NCBI GenBank assembly: GCA_013396755.1
Contig: VWZF01003332.1
Coordinates: 1-64,000 of the forward strand
Reading direction: 5' to 3'
Source: Sclerurus mexicanus
Lineage: Eukaryota; Chordata; Aves; Passeriformes; Furnariidae
DNA: 64,000 nucleotides
The position numbers were made by a program, and so were the translations under genes. Shown piece after piece: positions 1 through 10,387 of the stretch (position 1 is its first letter; every line of letters begins with the position of its first letter). The notes under the pieces were generated by a model, which was not told the origin of the DNA, did no database searches, and saw only the letters and a list, made by a program, of their open reading frames with translations.

Positions 1-221
1 CAGTCTTGAGGAAAAAAGGCTACGTAGGAAGAACCATGCCTCACCAGCAGTGCTGATGGAGACTTTCTGCTGTGCCTTTTGCAATTGGACTTGCCTATCT
101 CGCATTGGCCTTTTTAGCCACCAGGGTGCTTGTAGCAAGCATGGGTAGAGCCCTTGCAAATCTTTGTTCGTGAAGCCTAGCCATGACATGATGACTCTGA
201 GACAATATAATTTCTTCATAC

Positions 222-404
222 CTCACAAAATTAGAATCCAGGAAGCAGTGGGCAGCAGATATGAGCCACCTGTTGGAAACAACAGAGGCACCACATACGT
301 GACCTTGTGCTCCCATCTGTAAACTTGCTCGTCATGGCCACTTTCCAGTTCTTGCATCTTCACCTCCAACAATCCTGTTTTTTTAATCAGGTGTCTTCCA
401 CAAA
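222..404 (-). pseudogene. TTSP pseudogene: first protease exon (activation site, catalytic His), broken
   Basis: After the acceptor TTTCTATTAG the sequence encodes CGRHLI, a run of lysines, then in another frame RIVGGEDARTGKWP, a TGA stop (332-334) where the family has Trp, and ASLQMG through CGASVVSNRWLISAAHC with the catalytic His codon. The donor GTATGA at 220-221 fits phase 2. The exon is 183 bp, but phase 1 entry with phase 2 exit needs 3n+1. One extra A in the seven-A run (378-384) would restore both frame and length, so a 1-bp homopolymer loss is inferred. Confidence 0.88.
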
Positions 405-1016
405 CTAATAGAAATTATTGAATTACAATAGTAACAAAGCCCACAAGGTCATTTCACTTTGCCATGCTTAACGCAAACTTTTATCCCTAGACCACAAAGC
501 TGTTAAAAAAAAAGTATTTTCTTTCTGTGCAGTTTGTAAAGAGGTACATACTTGTCCATTCTCACTCAATGGGCAGATGAGTTATAAGCCAATCATTGCC
601 TATTCTCCCTTGTCACTTTCTAAATAGGTTAAAAATTCAAAAAGACATTTAAGGACAATTCTAAGCTGGGCTGTTTCCAAAAGTTCACTTGAATACCTTC
701 TCACATTTTTCCCTCCTTCCAAACTCAGTTCTTTGACTGCATTTCATTCAGCTCCAACAAGCATTAAGACCTTCCAACTTACCCTGGAAGTGTGCATTAC
801 TTGAAATAAGTCATCACACAGAGAATGAATGAGTGGATTTAAAGGAAACTGCAAAATTCAAGACAGATATTTTCATATAGATGCTACTGGGAATTTTATT
901 TCTTTTTAACTTATATTTGATTTAATCAATTCTTAATCCAATAGTGCTTGACTGTAACAAATTCATGACTCAGTTTCCCAAGTCATAAACTAATTTTTAC
1001 ATAAATGTTACCACAC
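405..1016. other. Intron of the TTSP pseudogene, nothing recognised
   Basis: AT-rich sequence between the last LDLa exon and the protease exon. I see no exon, repeat family or RNA gene. Confidence 0.6.
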
Positions 1017-1136
1017 CACAGTTTATTTCATCAGATCCATCTGCACAGTCTCTCTTCCCATCACACTCAGGATTTGGTTTTAGCAAGTACTTTCCATTGA
1101 GGCATTTGTGTGCATAACAGGAACAATCTTTGTAGG
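1017..1136 (-). pseudogene. TTSP pseudogene: last LDLa exon, frame open, one Cys lost
   Basis: Forty codons encode an LDLa repeat ending NPECDGKRDCADGSDEINC, strikingly like the last repeat of matriptase. The acceptor is TTCTCTCATTTCAG and the donor GTGTGG, with phase 1 at both ends. Joining it to the exon at 404 gives Asn-Cys-Val-Cys-Gly, the same Cys-X-Cys-Gly junction as in matriptase. The third repeat cysteine is Tyr (TAC), which would remove a disulfide. Confidence 0.85.
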
Positions 1137-2136
1137 CTGAAATGAGAGAAGATAATGCCACATGTTTCAAATTATTAAAAAAAACTCTTGCACATTCAAC
1201 AAGTTTTTCAAAACCACACATTCCGGTATACTTGAAGCTGTAGTCTGTACTGGTGTAAACTGATGCCTCTACAGAGAAGGCACAGGGAAATGTTTTACTC
1301 TGATTAATGATCATACTAATTTCAGTCTTCACTATCCATGAGGAAAAAGAAAAGCATCCAACTGTTTTCACCGCCATTTTACTTAACTCTAAACTGAGTA
1401 AGCTAGGCTTGTCAGATCTGTTCTTTTACCTTCACCAGCACTAGTGGCATTATGAATCTTCACAGCACCTTTGCATTTTTAAGTGAAATTGAAAAAATTG
1501 TGGAAGAACTTTATACCTCTCTCCAATAAATTTTTTCTAAGGACTATCAAAGTTTGCTATGTGAGAATCCTGACATATCTCAGCAATAGGCTTCCATTGC
1601 TGTTGTTCTTATCACCAATTGCTTACCCTGACCTCTAAACAGAGGTAGGGAGCTTTTTTTCAACAAGGACATACTCCTGGCTACCTCAAGGACCTAAGAG
1701 TCAAAGTAAGCCAAGAATTATGAAGGCAAAATGTAGCAAGTCACTAGGGAGACTGACAATGTCTGTAACCATTGTAAACCTACAGTAAAAAGACCATAAA
1801 TGTGGCATAAGTCCCCAACCTACTATATCTCTCTCCCTTACATTATTTTGTACCAATCTGGCAGCACTTGAGGAAAAAGTGCTCTTCCAACAGGATCACC
1901 AGCAAGATGTGGTTTGGTCATCTTTCTAAAATCACTGTTATCTTGGATTTTGTGTCATTAATTTTTTAGACTCTCCAAGAACTCGTTATACTCTGCATGT
2001 TTTAGTTTCACTATTATGAAACTTACTGCCATGAAAAAGAAATATTTAGATACAACACATTTATCCATTAAAATAAGCATATTTCTGCTTCTGCCTTCCA
2101 CTATCTTTTGGGAGATAGCTAAAAATATATACTTAC

Positions 2137-2244
2137 AGCAGTTGTTTTCATCACTGTCCTTCCCACAGCCACCAGCATCTTTACAAGGCTTATACTGATA
2201 CTTACACTTCCCATCACCACAGTTCACCTATTCTGGATTACAGC
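2137..2244 (-). pseudogene. TTSP pseudogene: LDLa exon with in-frame stop
   Basis: Between acceptor CTTTCTTCTTCAG and donor GTAAGTAT is a 108-bp exon, phase 1 at both ends, the same length as TMPRSS7 LDLa exon 12. It reads CNPE, a TAG stop (2228-2230), then VNCGDGKCKYQY and CGKDSDENNC. Six cysteines are present. An ORF caller would see only the part after the stop, beginning at a chance Met codon in another view of the exon. Confidence 0.85.
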
Positions 2245-2439
2245 CTGAAGAAGAAAGCTCTGTAAATGCTTTGTAATTCAAATACCAGGCTAGCAGCTGT
2301 GAGCTACAAACCCTACCAGAGGTCACCTTGATATTGCTGTGCCATTTCTGTCAGACATTAATTTACCATGGTTTTGATAGCATTCAGTGACAGACAGACT
2401 TGTTTCATTACCTAACTAGTGCTGACCTTGGATTACCAT

Positions 2440-3440
2440 CTGGTCACTCTTTCTGGCATCTCTTCAATGTTCCTTATCTTTGATGTGCAGTACCCAATTT
2501 GGGTACAATATTCTAGCTGAAGCCTTCCCACTGATGACTGGGAAGACATTTTCAAACTCCTGCTTTATGTCCTAGTGTGACACTTAAAAAACCCCACAAA
2601 ACAAAACAAAGACAACCAAACAACAGAACACCAAACACACACAAAACACACAAAGAATATTTTATGACTTTGACTCACAAGTCAGCTTTTGAGCAACTAT
2701 CATCCCCCAAGCCATTTTTTAGCAAAAAAAGCAACTTAGGCAATCCACTTGTCTATTTGATCCCCTATGTTCAGATCCTATTTTTATCTTTCTATGTATA
2801 TGTTCTCCAGCTTGTCAGGAGCATTTATAAATACATCCCTCTGCCTATTGTGTAGCACTTTCCCTATATAATAAACATCTACTTTAGCCTGTCATTTAGA
2901 TCATGAACAAAAATCATGTGACATTCCATAACAGATATTGGTAGAAAAACAATAAAAATATCCTTCCACTTTGGTAATCATTCTTGGCCAATTGTCTCTG
3001 GAAATAGTTTTCTGTAATTTTTCTTACCACTTACTGATAAGCTTGTCACTCAAGACAGCACCAAAGTACAACTTCTCCTCTATCCTCTCACAGCATGGAA
3101 TTAAAACAAAATTTTAAAACTCCATGCTGGTTTTTAATATTTTCACTGTTTACAAATAGTTTATTTGTTGTGTATTATTTCCTTTTCCTTTGGAAGATTA
3201 CTTATAAAGATTGGTGTAAAATTCGCTTTTGATTTTTTTGTTCTCCCACTCTTTAAAGATACGCATTGCACAGCCTTTTCTCGAGATTTTTACATCTTCA
3301 CCCACATCCTTCATGTGATCTTAAAGACCACCATCAATATTTTAGAGAACTTTAGGCAGTCTCTAAACTATGTGGAACAAACTCTTTACAGAAGACAACA
3401 AACAAGAAATAATTGCTCTACCACAATTTAGTTTATCACT
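2440..3440 (-). mobile_element. Old CR1-like LINE fragment, minus orientation
   Basis: Stretches resemble the reverse complement of CR1 reverse-transcriptase sequence, such as the part about cccaatttgggtacaatattc and tcttggccaattgtc. The copy is diverged and interrupted by an A-rich tract at 2585-2660. It lies in an intron of the TTSP pseudogene. Confidence 0.45.
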
Positions 3441-4664
3441 ACCATCTGAGCAGCTTTTGCAGCCTTCAGATATATTGCTTGAAGGAATGTTCTATGTTCT
3501 ATCTGCATATTTAAGGACAAGCTAGAAAAATAAGAAACCATTGGCACCAGAAATGCTATTGCAGTCTAAATGCATTAAAGCAGGACTATATAATGAAGAA
3601 ATATTAAAATGGCTACTAAAAATCAAAGCTAGTGTAATTTATAAAATAAATTGAATGTTGAAAAAGAAATTATATCTTACTTGGCCCAATCTGCCAAAGA
3701 TTTTTATCAAGCCATCTGACTTAGATGAATCAATATTCACCTAAATGGAAATTAGCAAATTAATCTCACATTAACTGCCTCACTCTAAGGGTTGAAAGTG
3801 ATTCAGCACAGATACATAACAACTACTGATAGAAAACACTTAATTTGTTAAGGGAATGTATTTTACACAGGAGTAACTAAGGAAAAGGAAAATAAAAATC
3901 AAAACTAGGCATGCTCTTTAATATTATAAATACATATTTCCTGATATTAAAATGTTGTAGAAACTAATCTGTGTTACTACATTCAGCTTAATGTCTGATG
4001 TGAATAAGTGCCTTATCAAACATTTTCCAAATCCAGCAATGTCGTTATGACACAGCCTTTCACCAAGAATTTCTTTCACATTCACTTAAACTAATAACTG
4101 GTATAGATGATCGGTTGTTCCTTTGCAATATATAAAAAATGTTTGCTCTCTTCCACTTTTTCAGATGTGCCAGGAAAAAAAAATTATCTGTGGAAGAATA
4201 AGTAGCCAAAATTTCTCCTCTTTCTGCCCAAGTCAAGTCAAATGAAACTTTTTCCCATTTAGCACCATAGGCACATTAAGAGCTACAACAGATTGAAGGA
4301 CTAAACACATTTGTCCCATAGTTGTCTTATCAGTTCCAATCTGGAGTAATGCAGTCCTCTTCACTGTCTTGCATGTGATGTCAGTGGGAGGAAAGCCGCC
4401 ACCAGGCAGCCAGAAGTGTCTGCATTTTCTCTTCACCACTCCCAAAGTTCTTCAGCTGATGGTTGGCACTTGCTTTCCAAGTCAACTCAGAGTAGTGTCT
4501 GTGATTTTTAATAACTGTGCTTTAATAGGTACCCAACAGTGGGTAACAACTTGATACTGACATATCACAGCTATTCTACTGCTCCTGGCAAGTCTTAATG
4601 CAGATCTTTATGACTGTGACTAAGACTTGATTAAATAACTTTGAGGCATCTGCTTGCTGCTCAG

Positions 4665-5525
4665 TGCTAGAAGCGAAGCACACAGTTACTACTAGACCTC
4701 AACAAATTAGAACGCTGGGCAATCACCAGCCATATGAAGTTTAACAAGGGAAAGTGCCAGATTCTGTGCCTGGGATGGGGCAACCCTTGTAGTGTGTATT
4801 GGCTGAGAAAAAAGAGACTGGAGAGGAGTGCTGCAGAAAGGGATCTAGGGGTCCTGGTTTAGGGCAAATTGAATGTGAGTCAGAAGTGCCCCAGCAGCCA
4901 GGAGGGCCAACTGTGTCCTGGGTGGCATCAGACAAAGCATCGCCAGCTGGTCCAAGAGAGATGATTGCCCTGCTCTGCTCCATGCTGGGGGTGGGACGTG
5001 AGCTTCACCTCAAGTCCTGCATGCAGTTTTGGCCATCACAATATAAAAATGACATTAAGCTCTTAGAGAGCTCCAAAGGAGGGTCACAAGGATGGTGAAG
5101 GGCATTGAGGGGAAGCCGTGTGAGGAGTGGCTGAAGTCACTTGGTCTGTTCAGCCTGAAGAAGAGGAGACTGAGGGGAGCCCTCATTTCAGTTACAATTT
5201 CCTCATGAGGGGAAGAGGAGGGGCAGGCACTGATCTCTTCTCTGTGGTGACCAGTGACAGGATCCAAAGGAATGACCTGAATCTGAGTCAGGGAAGGTTT
5301 AGGCTGGATATCAGGAAAAGGTTTTTCACCCAGAGGGTGGTTGAGTGCTAGGGCAGACTCCCCAGGGAAATGGTCACAGCATCAAGCCTTCCAGAGTTCA
5401 AGAAATGTTTGGACGACTCTTTCAGGCATGTGGTGTGATTCTTGGAGTGTCCTGTGCAAGGCCAAAAGTTGGACTTGATGATCCTGATGGGTCCCTTCCA
5501 ACTTAGTATATTCCATGATTCTAAT
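4665..5525 (+). mobile_element. CR1 LINE, 3' part, plus orientation
   Basis: This carries typical CR1 3' sequence: agtgccagattctgtgcctg, ctgcagaaagggatctaggg, a block with ggctggatatcaggaaaagg and the tail ttggacttgatgatc ... ttccaac ... ccatgattct. The open reading frame is broken. It lies inside an intron of the TTSP pseudogene, where one LDLa exon is missing. Confidence 0.88.
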
Positions 5526-6546
5526 AAAGAGTGGGGATTTTCTCTGTTAAAAAGTGTATCCTTAGGCTTAGGCTCATCTTTAGACTGTTTTTGAGTCACT
5601 AACCAGAGAAACTATAGCACATGGTATAGTTTGTAACTTTTTCTTAAAGAAAGAGACACACACTGGTGGAAGAAGAAATCAATAAAAAATGTGTGAATCC
5701 TATAGAATGGAACAAGAATCTTTACCAGAGACCTTAATACATAAATGATTCTATGTCAACAATGAACAGAACTACATTCAGTCAAGGAAGCTGAGGATCT
5801 GAAGAGGTTTCAAAAACTCACCTGATCTCTTGATATCACAGAGAACTTTAGCTACCTACACATTAGTTGGGTACAGGAGATAAAGGCAAATTAAAAATGA
5901 GATTTTCCCTCTTTTCTAAGAAATGTCACACATAAATCTGTGTACCTCCTGAAAATTCCTGTTTCACCCTCAGAAGCCCCCCAAAATCTAACTATGTACT
6001 GATCCAGAAGTTCATAGACTAGGGAATCAGGAGAGGGCTATAAGAAACTGAGTCATATTTCTGCACTATCTGCTAGCAAGGGGTCCTCTTCAACTGTCAG
6101 TGAAAACTTAAACAGTTTTCTAAACTTGATCTAGAGCAAGCTGCAATGTGATTTTAGAAAGACTAAGTATTCATGATTAACTTCTGCTGGCAGAAGAGTC
6201 ATGCTTAGATGCTCTCTGCCATACTATTTTCATACTGCAGCATGGCTATTTTAAGGTGTTAGCAAAGTGCCATATAATCAGATCTACAGAAATTGAGAAT
6301 TTTTTTTTTTTACTCACCGATTTAGAGAGGTGTTGATAAAAGCTAGAAAATAAGCTTCTAAAAGTATCTTACATCTAAATGTGTACATCTCTTTGTTCAG
6401 TTAAGGACGTAATGACATTTTAAACATTTGTCTCTTGAAATTAGGTTAGGAATAAAAGACAGGTTGATTTGTATGTGGTTGGCCTGTCCAGCATAGTTTC
6501 TCAAAACCTTTTACTTAAAAATTAAAGTATGTGCTCAATAACTTAG
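5526..6546. other. Pseudogene intron, nothing recognised
   Basis: AT-rich unique sequence between the CR1 and the CUB2 end exon. It is the expected location for further LDLa exons, but no CDG..D..SDE-type motif was found on the minus strand. Confidence 0.5.
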
Positions 6547-6680
6547 GGTCTGTGTGACTGAAGGCTTTGTATTCAATATAAAATCCTCTGTGGGTGATCA
6601 ATTCATCCAAATTGAACTTGATTGCAACAGAATAGCCATATTCTCTGTTTCTGTTGCCTCCTGAAAGAGCTTTACAGTAT
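6547..6680 (-). pseudogene. TTSP pseudogene: final CUB2 exon with destroyed splice donor
   Basis: After the acceptor TTTTGCCTTGCTAG the frame encodes YCKALSGG, then a strand SVAIKFNLDE, then THRGFYIEYKAFSHTD. This matches the last third of the second CUB domain of matriptase and TMPRSS7 (pattern Gly-Phe, two residues, Glu-Tyr). Length 134 bp with phase 2 entry and phase 1 exit is as expected. The donor position reads CTAAGT instead of GTAAGT. There is no stop in the exon. Confidence 0.8.
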
Positions 6681-6993
6681 CTAGCAAGGCAAAAGTGAGA
6701 ATTATTAATTTCTAACCAAACTGACCATTAGCACCCAGCTACATGTACTTTTGAAAGGTAATGACACCAAAAACCTTTATGACACTGCAGTGAAGATCAG
6801 TTATATTTTGGTGTTAAAAACAGCCCGACAGAAGTATTAGAAAGTCTGTTTAAAAATGCCTTCTACTACACAACTTTTCTGGGAATAGCAGACTTTGATA
6901 CAAAATACAGCAAGATGATGTATGTCTGGAACTACCTTATAAATACAAAGTGCTTTAAGCATGCTTGATTTCAGATTTCCTATTTAGGTTTAT

Positions 6994-8215
6994 GTAGGGT
7001 GATAGACCAATTTAAGGCCCTGATGACCACTCTGATGGTGACAGGACACACCTCAGCACCTGGAGGGGACAGTCCCAGAAATCAATTGTCAGAGGATAAT
7101 GGGTTGCACAAAAAGGGACAAAGAGACCCCACTGGCTTCCCAAAAGTCATCAACAAAATGAGGAGACTTCCCAGAAACAGACAAGACTAACAAAGAATGG
7201 AGTGTTATGGAAATAGCATGGCCTTTCTTCACAACACTCTAAGAGAACACAGGAAGCTGACCCTCAGGCCCATGCCATCTGTATATCACCCCAAAAATTA
7301 TTATTGACTATAGTCACTCAAACTGCCCAAAAGAAAAAAGCGTATAAAAATGAGTAAAATCGAAGGGAAGTTCCATTATATCTGGGGGTAAGTAATGAGC
7401 TGCCTGGTCTCCTCCCACTCCTTTGGGCACTGTAGGGGTGAGCAACCATTTACTCTGCTTTTCGGTACCTTGGCCTTACTTTATGCCTTATGCTTTAGGC
7501 CTGATGCGTTGTAGATTACCTTCTTTCACCAAATACCCCATAGATACCTTATTTACTAATTGTACTTTGCTACTTTGATACTAATTTTACCTTGCCCTAC
7601 ACCTCATAACTTACCAGGTATATATCTTATTTTATATTCTTTGTTGTTATCTTCCACTGTACTTTAATGTGGACTCGTTGGCTGTGGTTTTGCCTTAAGG
7701 TGTGTGGTGCCTCATCTTAGTGAGTTAAAATGTGTACTAGTGGGAAGCAGCTATATTCTTTCTTTTTTGCTTTGGGTTAACAAGTGTGTTTAGATTTTGC
7801 CAATTTGTCTGTCATGGGGGGAGGTTGCTGAGTTTTGTATTGAGGCTTACCTAGCTGTGCTGTGTTGTAGAGTGAGTTTCTGGGTTTTGGGTTTTTGTTT
7901 ATTAGCTAAGTGCAATCATGCAGTTGAACATTATCACCGGCAACACGAACCCTATAGCAGTTTGTCACATACTTGTATTAATAAAAGTTATTTCGTGAAT
8001 TGCTAGAGTTAGTCCAGTTTGTTTCTGGTGCTGACAGCCTCATAACTTGTAGGAGAACTTTACGGAGAAGGTTCTCCCTTGCTATTAAGGGCAGTCCCCA
8101 TATTAGGGTATCAAAAATCCTGTCTGTCACAGTGAATCTGTCTAGCAAAGGGTTTCTTGAGGTGAGATGCAGACAGACTGTTTTGGGCTTTAAAAGGCTT
8201 TTGATATTCAGGGGA
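6994..8215 (+). mobile_element. Probable LTR of an endogenous retrovirus, plus orientation
   Basis: A block unlike its surroundings has a TATA box (TATAAAAA at 7343-7350) and a poly(A) signal (AATAAA at 7980-7985) spaced as in a long LTR. No gag, pol or env frame is next to it, so it is likely solitary. Borders are approximate and no target-site duplication was identified. Confidence 0.5.
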
Positions 8216-8219
8216 CACT

Positions 8220-9850
8220 GATAGCCAATTAAAGATATATTAATACAGATGGGACAAGAAATCTTTGCATTTCTGCCCCTTTTTCACATGACAGTTTGCA
8301 AACCCAAAAGCTACAAATCCAGTAACAGATTAAGTCATAAACCTAAATACAACAGCTGTTGCTTATTTCAATATGCTCCTTCCCCGAGACAAATTACTCT
8401 GAATAGTGTTTTTTTCAGTGTTAGTGTAACAATTACAATCGCTAAAGAGTAAGTGGTATAGAAAGTGAAAGTTCTGATGATGCAAGCTCTTCACCTGCAA
8501 CAAGGCTACTGTCAGGAATTTACAGTTCAGCTGCAGCTGCATAAAATCCTGTAGTTTTCTATATTATTACTCTTAAGTGAAACAAAAAAGTAAGTAAATG
8601 CCTGTAGAAAAAACAGGATGCCTAAATTAATGTAATGATAAATGTTCAGGATTAAGAACATTCTTCTGCCAAAGTTCTTTGGAAGTTTTTGTTGAAAGTT
8701 ATCTTTCTGCACTGTAAATAGTGATGCAATTTTTCTTAAGTACAGTACATTGTGCTGAACATCAAAGTGCAAATTAATATCTCGGAAAATAGTGTATTTA
8801 CTCAGCTAATTCCATCAAATTCTAACCAGTTTATCACATTTACTGGACCCTAGAGACTTCTCTTGAATTTGTATTACAAGGATTTTTAGTGACAGCTTGT
8901 AGCCAGGTAATGGTGCCTAAAAATCAAAGGATAAATATCCTGATACACATATTCACAAAGTGAAAAAAGTCCTGTGCTTCCAAGATGGGAAATCTTGGTT
9001 TAGTTATTATCAGATTGAAAGCATTGCATTTCTATTGTGCAAATTAGTGCCTTTGAAGAACCAAAAAACTTTGCCAATTTAAAAATTTATATAAATCTTT
9101 TTAGACCTAACTTTGGCCATATTGTGCTAGATAAAGGAGTTGTGAGCATTTCTGCAGTCAGCATAAAGCACTACATCAGAAGTCCATGCTATGTTTGTAC
9201 TGCCACGTGTTCCCAATCCTTTCCTGCATAGAGATGAGAATTTTGTGCTACAAGCTACTAATAATTTTCATTGAGCACATTAAAGACTGTTATCAAAGTC
9301 ATATAGATGAGCTTCCTTTGCCAGGGAAAGTAAAAAAAATACTTAAATGCGTAATGGAGCAACAGACAAACACACTGGGGAGTTGATGGAAATCATGAGT
9401 AGATTATAAGCCCTGCCAAACAACTTGCTGAAAATTCAGGCCTAAACTTCTGAGCCAGAGAAGGTCCTATTTCTGCAGAATTCAGGGAAATACAGTGAAG
9501 TATTCATCATATGAGGCTTGATTTACATTGCTGTTTTTTCTTTCTGATATAGAAGAAAAGTGCTAATTACTACTGATTTTTTCTGACTGCTAGGAGTTGT
9601 CATCTTACGCACTAATTTGTTTCTGTCATGGGTAATACTCAAACTTTTGGAAGTTGGCAATGTTTCCCTCCCATAGCTGGCACCTGTGCATAATGCAGGA
9701 AAGAATGTGTGCCTGAAAAGAAGTCAGGTGCAGTAGTCTCACTAGGTTTTCTCTCTGTTTCACCCACATCAAAAGTAATTTTTCCCAATTTTTTTGTCTA
9801 ATTAACATAAAACAAAGTCATCAGTATGCAGAAGAGTTCCCAGAACTTAC
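8220..9850. other. Pseudogene intron where a CUB2 middle exon is expected; none convincing
   Basis: This interval should contain the counterpart of TMPRSS7 exon 10. Reading the minus strand I found no convincing Trp-Trp or CUB strand motif. A weak candidate near 9650-9720 was rejected. Confidence 0.5.
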
Positions 9851-9948
9851 TCTGATGATCCAGCTGCAGTCAGTGTTTGGCAGGTCGTAACTTGGGTAAG
9901 ATGGGGAACAGTGTGTCCCATTCCAGGAAATATAATGACCACCACACA
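9851..9948 (-). pseudogene. TTSP pseudogene: first CUB2 exon, intact frame
   Basis: The 98-bp exon starts in phase 1 with Cys-Gly-Gly and encodes SPSYPSYDLPNTDCSWIIR, which parallels the SPYYP...PPxxCxW signature of CUB2 in TMPRSS7 and matriptase. The acceptor TTTCTCTCCCAG and donor GTAAGT are both strong. Phase 1 in and phase 0 out agree with TMPRSS7 exon 9. It carries no lesion. Confidence 0.82.
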
Positions 9949-10271
9949 CTGGGAGAGAAATATATCAGCAAGGAACACAGTTATCTCAGCTGGATTAGTG
10001 TGGAGACTACTTCACTTGCTAGGACCCTTCTCTATCTACACAGTTAGAAGAATGAGTTGTGACAGTACTAAACTCACATTTTGACTGTGTTAACACAAAA
10101 TCACTTAAACCACCTGCCCATCACGCTGAATTTTTCTTAAATTGCAACTAAGGGTAAGTACAAAACAGCTCTGACTGAAGTTTTTAAAAAATGTTCTTTC
10201 ATGGTAAGTGGAAGAAGCAACTAAATGTAGATGCAACAAACCTCCCCTTTCCAATTTACTTCTGACCTTAC

Positions 10272-10387
10272 TGTAGGCATTCTCAAAAATTCAAAAGCAA
10301 TCAGCCCAATGAAGTGAAACCCTGTTTAATTTTACATAAACCAGGAAGTTTGTGTGTCAGTTCTCAATCTGAAAATTCATGCCACAT
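10272..10387 (-). pseudogene. TTSP pseudogene: probable second CUB1 exon, degraded
   Basis: In the expected place and phase (2 in, 1 out) lies a frame with Lys/Cys-Gly at its start and NFLVYVKLNR where TMPRSS7 has NLMLVMFK. Two TGA codons interrupt it. The donor GTAAGG is good, but the expected acceptor reads AA (10388-10389) instead of AG. Similarity is weak, so this assignment depends partly on position and phase. Confidence 0.5.

Noticed and set aside
222..2244. Explaining the broken TTSP exons as sequencing errors
   Set aside because: All 18 TMPRSS7 exons in the same window are error-free, and the lesions include substitutions at a splice donor and at codons as well as indels.
9640..9730. 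Candidate for the missing CUB2 middle exon of the TTSP pseudogene
   Set aside because: A TTTTCAG acceptor is followed by a frame with a faint VPA pattern, but the frame is not in the required phase, no donor follows and the CUB motifs are absent.
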